This document shows, piece by piece, positions 17,006 to 25,332 of a stretch of DNA of 64,000 bases; the first letter of the stretch is position 1; the number at the start of each line of letters is the position of its first letter. The stretch spans positions 4,220,001 through 4,284,000 of the forward strand of contig NZ_JAUTAU010000001.1 in NCBI RefSeq assembly GCF_030818775.1, given 5' to 3'. The notes beneath the pieces are model-generated. The model made no database searches and was not told where the DNA came from. It saw nothing but the letters and a program-made list of their open reading frames with translations. The DNA comes from Bacillus sp. SORGH_AS_0510 (GTDB lineage: Bacteria; Bacillota; Bacilli; Bacillales; Cytobacillaceae). Made by a program: the position numbers and the translations under genes.

Positions 17006-17614
17006 ATGATGTTTAATAAAATATCCCTAATCACTGCTCTGTTGCTTTTTCTATTAGGAACGAATGTGTTCGCCCATTCCCATTTAGAAGATTCATCTCC
17101 TAAAGATGGTGCAGTGCTAACTGAATCACTGAAAGAAATCAAACTAACATTTGAAACAAACCTTGAACCCACTAGTACGTTTACGTTAGCAGATGCGAAC
17201 GGTACAGCTGTTACCCTTCCAGTTGAAATAAAAGGCAATCAGTTAGTAGGTGTTTTGCAGAAAGATCTTGCAAATGGTGCTTATTCTATTCACTGGAAGA
17301 TTATCGGGACAGATGGACATCCACTTGAGGGCGACCTTTCTTTTACAGTAAAATTACCTGAAGAAAGTAGCACAACAGCCCAAACGGAAAGTACGGATTC
17401 CTCAACTCAAAAAGAACAGACAGCAGATACAGGACTTAAAAATTCAGACTCATCATCTAAGTCAACGGAAGACAAAGAAACAGCCGCCGTCACAACGACA
17501 GCTACGACTGCTGAACCATCATTCAAGGATTATGTCATCCCAGCTTCTGTTGCCCTCATTATCTTCGTTGGATTGGGGAGCTACTGGTTAATTTTTAGAA
17601 GGAAGCATACTTAA
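17006..17614 (+). CDS. CopC-domain protein with C-terminal membrane anchor
   Basis: The product has about 202 residues. A signal peptide ends at VFAHSHLEDSSPKDG; the mature N-terminal His and later His residues (GTDGHPLEG) are the Cu(II) ligands of CopC. The CopC beta-barrel covers about 25-118, a long Ser/Thr-rich linker follows, and a single membrane segment (YVIPASVALIIFVG) precedes RRK. ATG at 17006 is preferred over TTG at 17000 because GGAG stands 6 bases before it. It works with the next gene in copper binding or import, as in the fused YcnJ of B. subtilis. Confidence 0.85.
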   Translation: MMFNKISLITALLLFLLGTNVFAHSHLEDSSPKDGAVLTESLKEIKLTFETNLEPTSTFTLADANGTAVTLPVEIKGNQLVGVLQKDLANGAYSIHWKIIGTDGHPLEGDLSFTVKLPEESSTTAQTESTDSSTQKEQTADTGLKNSDSSSKSTEDKETAAVTTTATTAEPSFKDYVIPASVALIIFVGLGSYWLIFRRKHT

Positions 17615-17615
17615 C

Positions 17616-18710
17616 ATGTTAATCGTAAATGTACTAAGTGAAGCATTACTATATTTATGTTTTTCTATACTGCTCGGACATTTTATTATCAATCTTGTAC
17701 CTGAAAATTACCGTCCTGAGATTAATATCTCGAAAGGGATTCTCTTGGGGGCAGTTCTTGGAATTGCCCTTTTTTCCTTTGTACCTGTTCTAAGAATCAT
17801 TTTATACTTATCAAAAGGCGGTTTGGAGTTAGGCCTCACACTGCAATCTGTGTTAACCAAGTTCGAAGTAGGGAAATCGTGGATTAAAACTGGGGTTCTC
17901 TCCATTATTTTGTTTATATTTTTACTACCCATCAAAATGGAACGAAAGCCGCTCCTTTCTATTACCGGGTTAATTCTGACACTGGCTTTGATCGCAGCAC
18001 TCGGTATGTCCAGTCATGCGAGTGCACTATCCAAATGGCCAGGATTTTTTACTCATTCCATTCATTTTTTAGCTGTTAGTACATGGATTGGGATTTTATT
18101 TATGGTAGGCTGGTTCTCGAAAAACTATGATAATTGGTTGAAGTTTTTAAAGTGGTATACCCCGCTTGCTGTAACCTGTTTCCTTATCACTGTTATTTCC
18201 GGAATTGCCTTGATGACCTTTGTGATGAATGTAAAAGACTATGCTAATACTTGGCCATTATCCTATGGGCAGGCATTGTTGATTAAACACTTAACGATTA
18301 TCCCCTTACTTGTTTTTGCGTTTATTAACAGCATTCTTGTTCGGAAAAAGCTGGCCGCTGATTCCACCTTTAACCCTTTATCCTGGGTGAAGCTAGAGAG
18401 TGTCGTTGTGTTGCTTATATTTGCTGTTACAGGAGCAATGGGGCAACAGTCGCCACCGCATGACATCCTTCGTACAATCAAAACAGAAGGAGTCTCCAAG
18501 CTATATGGCTTTTTTCATTCCGGTGAATTCAGTTTTCCATTGCATCTAACGGTTGGAGTGGGCTCTATCGGCTTGTCACTCGCAGCTCTCATTTTTCTTT
18601 TATTCATCATTTTCATTTTTGTCAAAAAGGCTTCAAAAGGTATGTCACTTTTTATGAGCGTTCTATTTATTTTCACAGCATATGTTGCCCTCATGTTTAG
18701 TATTCAATAA
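17616..18710 (+). CDS. CopD-domain copper-transport membrane protein
   Basis: The product has 364 residues with about nine hydrophobic segments. The CopD pattern is visible in the central and C-terminal part: MSSHASAL, HSIHFLAVSTWIGILF (conserved His and Trp), QALLIKHLTIIP and GQQSPPHD. The start overlaps the copC stop region, so the two genes are co-transcribed. The split CopC/CopD arrangement corresponds to the two halves of YcnJ. It ends with a clear terminator. Confidence 0.85.
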   Translation: MLIVNVLSEALLYLCFSILLGHFIINLVPENYRPEINISKGILLGAVLGIALFSFVPVLRIILYLSKGGLELGLTLQSVLTKFEVGKSWIKTGVLSIILFIFLLPIKMERKPLLSITGLILTLALIAALGMSSHASALSKWPGFFTHSIHFLAVSTWIGILFMVGWFSKNYDNWLKFLKWYTPLAVTCFLITVISGIALMTFVMNVKDYANTWPLSYGQALLIKHLTIIPLLVFAFINSILVRKKLAADSTFNPLSWVKLESVVVLLIFAVTGAMGQQSPPHDILRTIKTEGVSKLYGFFHSGEFSFPLHLTVGVGSIGLSLAALIFLLFIIFIFVKKASKGMSLFMSVLFIFTAYVALMFSIQ

Positions 18711-18740
18711 AAAGAAGAAGCACGATGCTTCTTCTTTTTA
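18711..18740 (+). terminator. Intrinsic terminator after copD
   Basis: A 12-bp stem AAAGAAGAAGCA/TGCTTCTTCTTT with a 3-base loop and T-rich tail. Confidence 0.88.
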
Positions 18741-18751
18741 TATTATTTGGA

Positions 18752-18930
18752 TCTGTTAACCTTGCCTGTTGATTTCTGCTCCAGGTGCGAGCGGTTCGTG
18801 GGTGTTTCGGCGAGCCTCCTCGGAGAAACGCGCCTGCGGGGTCTCCCCTGAACCATACTCCCACAGGAGTCTTCGCACCTTCCGCTCCAATCAACAGGGT
18901 GTAAAATTCAACACTGTTCTTTAACACAGC
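18752..18930. repeat. MITE-like extragenic repeat, copy B (complete)
   Basis: About 180 bp. Outer ends CTGTTAA/TTTAACACAG and inner ends CCTGTTGATT/AATCAACAGG are inverted repeats around a GC-rich core with CGAGCCTCCTCGG and GCGCCTGCGGGGTCTCCC. It is in the same orientation as the copies at 31361 and 60733. Its open frames repeat from copy to copy and are not genes. Confidence 0.85.
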
Positions 18931-18933
18931 CTA

Positions 18934-19554
18934 TTATATGGACCGGAGTACCGCACGGACGGGACTTCCGTCTCCTTCCACTAAAGGCAAAGGTAATGCA
19001 ATCAGTTCATAATCTCCCGGTTCAATTTCATCCAGGAGGAGTGATTCTAAGATGTGAATTCCATTTTGATTCAAGCTGTGATGAGCTAGAAGCTCCTTAC
19101 TGTCGATGGGGTCAACAGATGGAACATCCAAACCAATCAGTCTAATTCCCTTCTCTGCTAAAAATGGAGCTAACTCTGCCTCAATATGGGGAATCTTCTC
19201 AGGAAATACGTCCGGATTGTTCCAAGCAAGTGTTTTGAATAGGACTCTCGTAACACCAGCGAGATCGAGATCTTTTACATCTGATAGCCCGATACTAGAT
19301 TTTCCGACCATATCAACTACTCTTGCAGGTCCTATGTATAATGATAGGTCTAACTCTATGATTCTTTTTCCATGGTTATCAAAATGAAATGGGGCATCCA
19401 CATGTGTACCTGTATGTATGCTCAATTCAAGTCTACCTACATTTACTGAGCCGCTTTCCTCCATCGGCCACGAAACTTCATATTGAAAAGGGGTATCCCC
19501 AGGCCATACCGGCATTCCATTTACCAACTTTCTAGAAACATCGTAAATCCTCAT
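18934..19554 (-). CDS. kynB: Kynurenine formamidase (arylformamidase), cyclase family
   Basis: The product has 206 residues from ATG 19554, set by AAGGAG; the longer frame from 19578 runs through that site. MPVWPGDTPF, HTGTHVDAPFHF (zinc ligands) and LPLPLVEGDGSPVRAVL are the bacterial KynB signatures. It hydrolyses N-formylkynurenine in tryptophan breakdown. No kynA or kynU is nearby, so the gene stands alone here and a related cyclase activity cannot be excluded. Confidence 0.78.
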   Translation of the reverse strand: MRIYDVSRKLVNGMPVWPGDTPFQYEVSWPMEESGSVNVGRLELSIHTGTHVDAPFHFDNHGKRIIELDLSLYIGPARVVDMVGKSSIGLSDVKDLDLAGVTRVLFKTLAWNNPDVFPEKIPHIEAELAPFLAEKGIRLIGLDVPSVDPIDSKELLAHHSLNQNGIHILESLLLDEIEPGDYELIALPLPLVEGDGSPVRAVLRSI

Positions 19555-19649
19555 AAAATTCACTCCTTCTATATTCATTTAGTAGTTAATCACATTATTT
19601 CATATTCCCCTTACCTTTTTCTATTGTTATTTTTTAATTTTCTGAAAGC

Positions 19650-19676
19650 AAAAAAGGCAGGAATATCCTCCCGCCC
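19650..19676 (-). terminator. Intrinsic terminator after the WG-repeat gene
   Basis: An 8-bp stem GGCGGGAG/TTCCTGCC (two G-T pairs) is followed by six T on the minus strand. Confidence 0.7.
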
Positions 19677-19681
19677 TACCA

Positions 19682-21640
19682 TTAATGAAATGACTTCCAA
19701 AAGCCTCCATTATGATTAATAATGCTCTTCAATACCTCAAAAGGAATTGTAAATGTAGGAAAACCGGCTGCAAAAGCCGCAATTTCATAAGGGTTAAAGT
19801 AAATATTCAACCCCTTGTCATTAATAAAAAAGGGTTGGTCTTCCTTAATTCCATGGTACTCATCTGGGAAAAGGTATGAATATTGTTCCTTGGTTTTTAT
19901 CTGCTCTCTAATCAATTCACTGATAATTTTTACATAAGAGCTTCCTTGCTTAAACAAATCTTTTAACTGATACATTATCCCAGTTTTAAGGTTAATATGA
20001 GCATATTTAGAAATAGGCATTCCATGCGCAGCACAAGATACATAATCATACCCGGTAATTTCAATTACTAGTAAATCTTTTTGAAAAAAAGTGATCTCAA
20101 AATCACCATCATAGGTAGATTCCAATTGAATATGGGACGGTACTGGCTTTACACCAGCAAGCTTTGCTAGGTCTGCATTAACGGTTGCTTGGTTGGGAAT
20201 CCCTCTTAATTGTGGATAGTAAACTAAATAATCTTTATTGGGCCTGTATTTTTGTTCTAAAACGAAGTATTGCTTGGCTAGGGGGATTATAGTGTTTTGC
20301 TTCCATATTAAATCACCGTTAAGACTAAAATATTGTAATCGCATATCGACTTCACTCTTAATCATTGTCTTCTCTATTTGCAATGTTCCACTCCCGTTAA
20401 CCAATGGCAGGTGGTTCACTCGCCTTCCACTTTTATCAATAAAGAATGTATGTTTGTCATCAGATACAGATGCCATCCCCTCTTCAAAAGACGTGATTTC
20501 ATTAAAAATAAAACCGGTTAGAATGTGTCCTTCTGCATCCCCCAATGCATAAATAGATCGAACACACGGCTGTTCTGGCTTTCTTTCCTTACCAATGGCA
20601 AACCGATTTCCCCCTAGATTGATAAGATTATTGTAGTTCGGTTTAATGATAAAATGTCCTTTTTGGTCTATTAACCCGTAGCGTGCTTCATTACCTTCAG
20701 ACAAAGCAACAATGGCTCGCCCTCCTATAAATGGTTCTGCATCAGTAAAACGAGGTTCAATGACGATTCTTCCTTCTTCATCGATATATCCAAAGTTTCC
20801 ATCTTGCGTTTTCTTGAACGCTAGTAAACCTTGGCCATAATTACCCACAAATGCATATGGAAAGGATTTTAGAACCTTTCCAGTTAAATCAATTAGCTGA
20901 AAAGTCCCTTCCTTCGTTTTTACAATGGCTTTTCCATCTTTAAATTCACTCGTAGAAACATAGATTAGAGGAATAACCTCCTTACCTCTTTTATTTAAGT
21001 ACCCATATAGATACTGTCCGTGTTCATCCTCTAAGGCTGCTGAGACACGCCCCTCCTTATATTCAGGACTAATAACGGAATAGGCTTTATCGGTGATTTC
21101 CTTGCCGCTTTCATCAATTACCTTATGCCCTTGACTATCATTAACGATGGCTCGGCCTTCTGAAAACGGCTGAATCGTATCATACTTTGGTTTTACGATA
21201 AAATATCCCTTTGAATCAATGACACCTGATTGATCCCCTAGTCTAATGATGGCGAGACCATTCTCTTGAAAATCTCTAGCCTCATCATAAATGGGAGGAA
21301 GGACAAATTTTCCTTTTGCATCAATATAGCCCCATTTAGTTCCACCCACTTGTTTGAGCGAGGCAGTGAAGAGATAAACGGCCCTATCCTCTGTATGCTT
21401 TGATATTGCTTGAAATGCTCTGTACACTATTTTCGGTGAATACGGATAATAAAACCAATATTGTCCACCATAGTTTTTCAACACAAATAAATAGAGCTGA
21501 CGATTGTAACGGTACATTCCACACACTTCATTGATTCCATCCCCATCCAAATCAGCATATCGAAGGACATCTTGTAATTCTGATCCTATGGGAAGGCAGG
21601 AACGAATCCAATTCACTAGAAGACGATTACTCTCAAACAT
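19682..21640 (-). CDS. WG-repeat protein with C-terminal DUF3298-type domain
   Basis: The product has 652 residues. After an N-terminal segment with an EF-hand-like acidic loop (YADLDGDGINEVCG), many WG-type beta repeats follow (about 110-400): KWGYIDAKGKFVLPPIYDEA, GYFIVKPKYDTI, FGYIDEEGRIVIEPRF and so on. The C-terminal 200 residues carry SYVKIISELIREQI and FPDEYHGIKEDQPFFINDKGLNIYFNPYEIAAFAAG, the DUF4163/DUF3298 type also seen in RsiV. No signal peptide is seen. WG proteins act in surface or peptide-binding roles, but no specific job can be given. The ribosome site lies within a hairpin arm. Confidence 0.8.
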   Translation of the reverse strand: MFESNRLLVNWIRSCLPIGSELQDVLRYADLDGDGINEVCGMYRYNRQLYLFVLKNYGGQYWFYYPYSPKIVYRAFQAISKHTEDRAVYLFTASLKQVGGTKWGYIDAKGKFVLPPIYDEARDFQENGLAIIRLGDQSGVIDSKGYFIVKPKYDTIQPFSEGRAIVNDSQGHKVIDESGKEITDKAYSVISPEYKEGRVSAALEDEHGQYLYGYLNKRGKEVIPLIYVSTSEFKDGKAIVKTKEGTFQLIDLTGKVLKSFPYAFVGNYGQGLLAFKKTQDGNFGYIDEEGRIVIEPRFTDAEPFIGGRAIVALSEGNEARYGLIDQKGHFIIKPNYNNLINLGGNRFAIGKERKPEQPCVRSIYALGDAEGHILTGFIFNEITSFEEGMASVSDDKHTFFIDKSGRRVNHLPLVNGSGTLQIEKTMIKSEVDMRLQYFSLNGDLIWKQNTIIPLAKQYFVLEQKYRPNKDYLVYYPQLRGIPNQATVNADLAKLAGVKPVPSHIQLESTYDGDFEITFFQKDLLVIEITGYDYVSCAAHGMPISKYAHINLKTGIMYQLKDLFKQGSSYVKIISELIREQIKTKEQYSYLFPDEYHGIKEDQPFFINDKGLNIYFNPYEIAAFAAGFPTFTIPFEVLKSIINHNGGFWKSFH

Positions 21641-21647
21641 AACAAAT

Positions 21648-21694
21648 CACCCAGTTTACTTTTTTATATGTATATGAAAAAAGTAAACTGGGTG
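21648..21694 (-). terminator. Strong hairpin between the SCP2 gene and the WG gene
   Basis: An 18-bp stem CACCCAGTTTACTTTTTT/AAAAAAGTAAACTGGGTG. On the minus strand it ends the SCP2 transcript. Its distal arm CTGGGTGA is also the likely ribosome site of the WG gene, so readthrough RNA would hide that site. Confidence 0.75.
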
Positions 21695-21710
21695 TTTATC
21701 TAGGAGACAC

Positions 21711-22076
21711 TTATAAATGCTCTTTTAGGTTATATTGTCGGAGAAGGCTTTCAATTTTGAGTGCCTTACCAAGATCCCCTTTAATTTTTAATTTTCCCGT
21801 CATGAACGCCATCGTACCATTTAATTTTCCTAATAAAAATTTATGAAAATCGGCTAATGACATGGATAATGAACAATCAGCCGGGGGTTCATTCTGCTCG
21901 TTAACAAGTGCCTTTCCAGAGTCGAATTGCAACTGATAAACTCCCTCTTCTTCTCCTTCAATATTAAACTGATAACTTGCTGAAAAACCTTCAATCGGAG
22001 TCGGATTTTCATTTAACACAGTCTCAATCAGGTTCATTAATTCAGATAAGGAATATCCTTCAATTGTTTTAGCCAT
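21711..22076 (-). CDS. SCP2 sterol-binding-domain protein
   Basis: The product has 121 residues and matches the SCP2 fold: ASYQFNIEGEEEGVYQLQFDSGK, PADCSLSMSLADFHKFLLGKLNGTMAFMTGKLKIKGDLGKAL. The hydrophobic tunnel of this fold binds lipids or acyl-CoA. In Bacilli such small proteins are often linked to fatty-acid metabolism. It is flanked by terminators and so probably monocistronic. Confidence 0.83.
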   Translation of the reverse strand: MAKTIEGYSLSELMNLIETVLNENPTPIEGFSASYQFNIEGEEEGVYQLQFDSGKALVNEQNEPPADCSLSMSLADFHKFLLGKLNGTMAFMTGKLKIKGDLGKALKIESLLRQYNLKEHL

Positions 22077-22180
22077 AGCTTGTTTAAGCCCCTCCCTCGA
22101 TTTTCAATTATAGTTACATGATAATGGTAGTTGCTTCCATTCCGCAACCGAAATTTTAGAATTTTCAGATTCATAACCAT

Positions 22181-22209
22181 TAAAAAAGCAACCCTACTCT
22201 CAGGTTGCC
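22181..22209 (-). terminator. Intrinsic terminator after the polyferredoxin gene
   Basis: Stem GCAACC/GGTTGC with an 8-base loop and six T on the minus strand. Confidence 0.8.
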
Positions 22210-22222
22210 TTTTGCTCAAAGA

Positions 22223-23239
22223 TTAATGTCCAACATAATTAGCATCTGGGATCAATTGCTTCCATTCTTCATAAGAAATGATGGTATCCCAGTGGCCGGT
22301 TAGTTTTGCCATTCCTACGACTACAAGAAACATCACAAGGAAGGCGACTGGAATAAACCATTTATTCACCTTTTTGTTTACAACAGTCATATTCAGCGTA
22401 TCCTTAACTGGACAAGCTTCTACACATGACATACATGCTGTACAATTGAGTGAATTGACTGCTTCAACCTTATGGACTTTCAGTCTTTGCGGACATACCT
22501 TTGTACACATTTCACAATTCGTGCACGTCTCTTCATTTCTACGAATCTTAGATATTCTAAAAATGGAGCCTAATCCAATTAAGGCCCCATATGGGCAAAG
22601 GAACCGACACCAGAAGTTTTTAAAGAATAACGACAGGATAAAAATCACTGCTATAACCATTAAACCCGTTCCGCCAATATTTAAAAAGAATTGCAGCATC
22701 TTTACGTCTGAAACTTTATTATAATCCAACTCTAGAAAAGCCTTTGCACTATAAGTAGACATTTGAATAACCATGCTTAAGAAGAACAAGAGAAGTAGAT
22801 ATTTTATTGGTGATAAAAGCCATGCCAGCCAAGTAGGAATCTCAAAATTCCTTTTAAATATTTTTTTGCCAAGTCTTGCTGTCCACTCACTAACCGTTCC
22901 AACCGGACAGAACCAGCTGCAAAAGGATTTACGGAAGATGATTCCTGCACCTACAAAAAAGGTAAATAAAACAAGCCCAGCAGGATGAATCTGATCAAAC
23001 TCCCCATTATTTATCCATACCTTTAGTGCGACCAGTGCACTAATCGGTAAAAACCCTTCTACTGCAGAGGGTCTTTCCACGAAAGGTGTTTGTCCGAGTG
23101 TTTCAAAATGCAAATAGAATCGATAAAACTGTATGCCTACATATAGTAAAAACAATAAAAAAACAGCCTGCACAACGTATCTTGTGACTGTAATTGGCTT
23201 ACGCTTCAACTGTTTTTTATACCACGTTTTTGATTTCAT
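22223..23239 (-). CDS. Membrane polyferredoxin (NapH/CcoG-like 4Fe-4S protein)
   Basis: The product has 338 residues with about five membrane segments. Two paired-Cys membrane motifs, FCSWFCPVGT and FLCPYGA, are typical of the NapH/NosR/CcoG group. Two 4Fe-4S ferredoxin sites follow: CTNCEMCTKVCP and CTACMSCVEACP. The start has GGAGG 7 bases upstream. It probably passes electrons between the quinone pool or cytoplasmic donors and a redox enzyme. The partner is not nearby, but an FNR-like box with a well-placed -10 indicates anaerobic expression. Confidence 0.83.
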   Translation of the reverse strand: MKSKTWYKKQLKRKPITVTRYVVQAVFLLFLLYVGIQFYRFYLHFETLGQTPFVERPSAVEGFLPISALVALKVWINNGEFDQIHPAGLVLFTFFVGAGIIFRKSFCSWFCPVGTVSEWTARLGKKIFKRNFEIPTWLAWLLSPIKYLLLLFFLSMVIQMSTYSAKAFLELDYNKVSDVKMLQFFLNIGGTGLMVIAVIFILSLFFKNFWCRFLCPYGALIGLGSIFRISKIRRNEETCTNCEMCTKVCPQRLKVHKVEAVNSLNCTACMSCVEACPVKDTLNMTVVNKKVNKWFIPVAFLVMFLVVVGMAKLTGHWDTIISYEEWKQLIPDANYVGH

Positions 23240-23268
23240 CCCATTTCCTCCATTCTTCCATTACTTTT

Positions 23269-23310
23269 AATATAAAGAACGTAAAAAAGGAGGTATGTGA
23301 TATTAATCAT
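23269..23310 (-). promoter_or_regulatory. FNR-like box with -10 element before the polyferredoxin gene
   Basis: GTGAT-ATTA-ATCAT (23297-23310) differs from TTGAT-N4-ATCAA at two positions. On the minus strand TATATT (23269-23274) occupies exactly -12 to -7 for a box centred at -41.5, giving a 5' leader of about 23 bases. Confidence 0.6.
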
Positions 23311-23387
23311 GGGATGAATTCATTTCATAAAGATGTCACATTAGCAACTTAATTTTGTCAAAAAATTTTTCACTGGTACATCAACCA

Positions 23388-23401
23388 TGTAAACGGTTAC
23401 T
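23388..23401. promoter_or_regulatory. cre-like site upstream of the brnQ promoter
   Basis: TGTAAACGGTTACT matches the CcpA consensus TGTAANCGNTTACA except for the last base. It lies about 60-70 bp before the brnQ start, a position used for CcpA activation in other Bacillus promoters. Confidence 0.55.
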
Positions 23402-23424
23402 GATAATTTTTATAAAAAAAGGGG

Positions 23425-23452
23425 TTGCAAAATTATCTAAAAATAATATAAT
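23425..23452 (+). promoter_or_regulatory. Sigma-A promoter of the brnQ T-box transcript
   Basis: TTGCAA and TATAAT are 16 bp apart. Transcription would begin near 23459, about 40 bases before the T-box fold. Confidence 0.75.
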
Positions 23453-23498
23453 TGCTTTATTCATATTAGTTAGAATTTTTAAAACTTATTAAAATCTA

Positions 23499-23760
23499 TG
23501 ACGAGAAGAGTAGCTTATCATTCTTGTACTTCAGAGAGCCGGCGGTTGGTGAAAGCCGGTGTCAAGACATAAGTGAAAATCATCTCCGAGATGCAAGGCT
23601 GAATTAAAATGATAGTAAGCCTTTGCCGACCTGCCCGCCGTTAACATGGGACACGTATGATGGTACGTTGATCGAGAGCCGCAGATGCATTTATTTTTTG
23701 CGGAAGTAGGGTGGTAACGCGAGCTAGCTCGTCCCTATCCATATAGGGGCGGGCTTTTTA
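23499..23760 (+). promoter_or_regulatory. T-box leader (probably isoleucine) with terminator
   Basis: The leader opens with ACGAGAAGAGTAG, as T-boxes do. Stem I carries AAGTGAAA-ATC-ATCTCC, which gives ATC (Ile) as likely specifier codon. The T-box sequence AGGGTGGTAACGCGAG is at 23708-23723, and the terminator GCTCGTCCCTA/TAGGGGCGGGC ends in TTTTTA at 23760. Uncharged tRNA would favour readthrough into brnQ. The conserved ACC centre reads AAC here, one base from the usual TGGTACCGCG. Confidence 0.9.
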
Positions 23761-23763
23761 TAT

Positions 23764-23950
23764 TGAAAGCGGAAGCGACCGTTTAGCGACGTATGGACAG
23801 GGGCCCGATTCGACTGAGATAAAGGAAACACGAAGAGCATTAGCGATTCGATGTTGACTTATCGGAAGGAGGATTGGGATGGCCACTAGTCGTTGGGAGC
23901 TGGAGCTAGATAGTTCTCTAAGCAAGAAAGCCGCAAGGAAAAGGAGAGAG
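23764..23950 (+). other. GC-richer untranslated segment between T-box and brnQ
   Basis: About 190 bases separate the terminator from brnQ. The stretch is distinct in composition (AAGCGACCGTTTAGCGACG, GATTCGACTGAGATAAAGGA, GTCGTTGGGAGCTGGAGCTA) and has no convincing gene; the small open frames in it lack ribosome sites. It resembles dispersed extragenic elements I associate with Bacillus genomes, but it occurs once in this window. Confidence 0.4.
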
Positions 23951-23954
23951 AAAG

Positions 23955-25295
23955 ATGAAGAAGAAGGATACGTTATTTGTTGGTTTGATGCTATTTTCAA
24001 TGTTTTTTGGAGCCGGGAATTTAATTTTCCCACCCTTTTTAGGAATGGGATCTGGGACCTCTTTTTGGACGGCCATCATTGGTTTTATTATTACTGCTGT
24101 AGGCCTTCCATTGCTGGTCCTCACCGCTATTGCACGAGTGAAAGACGGGGTTAACACATTAGGCAGCCGGGTACACCCTTGGTTCGGTCCTATTTTTACC
24201 GTCGTCGTTTATTTATCGATCGGGCCATTCTTTGGAGTACCAAGAAATGCAAATGTTGCATTCGAAATGGGATTCAAGCCTTTTCTTGGGCAAGTATCAG
24301 CTAGTCAATCCACGCTACTACTAGGATTTACTGCACTTTTCTTCTTGCTAGTATATTTATTAAGTTTAAACCCGTCCAAAGTTGTTGATTACATGGGCCG
24401 GTTTATTACACCAACTTTGTTATTATCCATCGTTGTCTTGTGTGTCACTGGATTTCTAAAATTAAATAAACCCTTACAAGCACCGGGAGAAAATTATCAA
24501 TCTGCTTCACTCTTTAAGGGCTTTATCGATGGGTATTCAACAATGGACGCTTTAGCTGCCCTTGCCTTTGGGATTGTTGTTTTGACAACACTTAAACAAA
24601 AAGGGGTAACCGGAAAAAAGGAGCTAACCGCCTATACGATAAAGGCCGGTTTGGTTGCAGGTGCTGCTCTTGCACTTGTTTATGTTGCTATTGGTTTTCT
24701 GGGAGCAAAAATGGCTGCCTACGGTTCGTTTGATAATGGAACGGCGATTTTATCCTCTGCTTCCACTATTCTTTTAGGTACTGGCGGGAAGGTCCTTCTT
24801 GGAGTTATTTTTACACTTGCTTGCTTCACAACCTGTGTTGGCTTAACCATTGCATGTGGTCAGTATTTTTCAAAAATCGCCCCAAAACTTAGTTATCGCC
24901 TAGTCGTTACTTTAGTTACAGTGGCAAGCTTTTTAATTGCAAATCTTGGTTTAAACCAGATCATTACAATTTCTGTTCCATTCTTAGTCATGGCTTATCC
25001 ATTAACAATTGTGTTAGTTTCACTTGCGTTTTTCCATCGTTTCTTCGCTGGTTCGCAAAAAGTGTATGCTTTATCTATGCTTCTTACAGGATTAGTAAGT
25101 TTGTATGATGGCTTAAAAATGTTTGGAGTAAAGCTTAGTTTCTTAGAATCTTTTATGAACAGCCTTCCATTTGCTTCTGTCGGCTTGAGTTGGGTTGTGC
25201 CTGCACTTGTCGGCGCCTTGGCAGGATTCGTTTGGGAAAAGGCACATGGAACTTCATCACAAACCGAAGCACATGATTTAAGAAAAACTGCATAA
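23955..25295 (+). CDS. brnQ: Branched-chain amino acid:cation symporter BrnQ
   Basis: The product has 446 residues and about 12 membrane segments. The N-terminus KKKDTLFVGLMLFSMFFGAGNLIFPP is the LivCS/BrnQ signature, followed by SLNPSKVVDYMGRFITPTLL. It imports Ile, Leu and Val with sodium. GGAGAGAG lies 8 bases before the ATG. Regulation by an upstream T-box and a cre-like site fits its role. A symmetrical terminator follows the stop. Confidence 0.93.
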   Translation: MKKKDTLFVGLMLFSMFFGAGNLIFPPFLGMGSGTSFWTAIIGFIITAVGLPLLVLTAIARVKDGVNTLGSRVHPWFGPIFTVVVYLSIGPFFGVPRNANVAFEMGFKPFLGQVSASQSTLLLGFTALFFLLVYLLSLNPSKVVDYMGRFITPTLLLSIVVLCVTGFLKLNKPLQAPGENYQSASLFKGFIDGYSTMDALAALAFGIVVLTTLKQKGVTGKKELTAYTIKAGLVAGAALALVYVAIGFLGAKMAAYGSFDNGTAILSSASTILLGTGGKVLLGVIFTLACFTTCVGLTIACGQYFSKIAPKLSYRLVVTLVTVASFLIANLGLNQIITISVPFLVMAYPLTIVLVSLAFFHRFFAGSQKVYALSMLLTGLVSLYDGLKMFGVKLSFLESFMNSLPFASVGLSWVVPALVGALAGFVWEKAHGTSSQTEAHDLRKTA

Positions 25296-25332
25296 AAAAT
25301 GCGAGTGGATTAATCAATCCACTCGCATTTTT
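25293..25332. terminator. Bidirectional terminator between brnQ and the oxidoreductase
   Basis: A perfect 18-bp stem AAAAAATGCGAGTGGATT with its complement serves both converging genes. Confidence 0.92.

Noticed and set aside
18697..18927. 76-residue protein in repeat copy B, and similar frames at 60682-60970
   Set aside because: Frames coincide with the repeat and lack ribosome sites; the same peptide appears wherever the repeat occurs.
23879..24154. 91-residue frame overlapping the brnQ start
   Set aside because: It overlaps brnQ in another frame, and brnQ has a clear ribosome site and family match.
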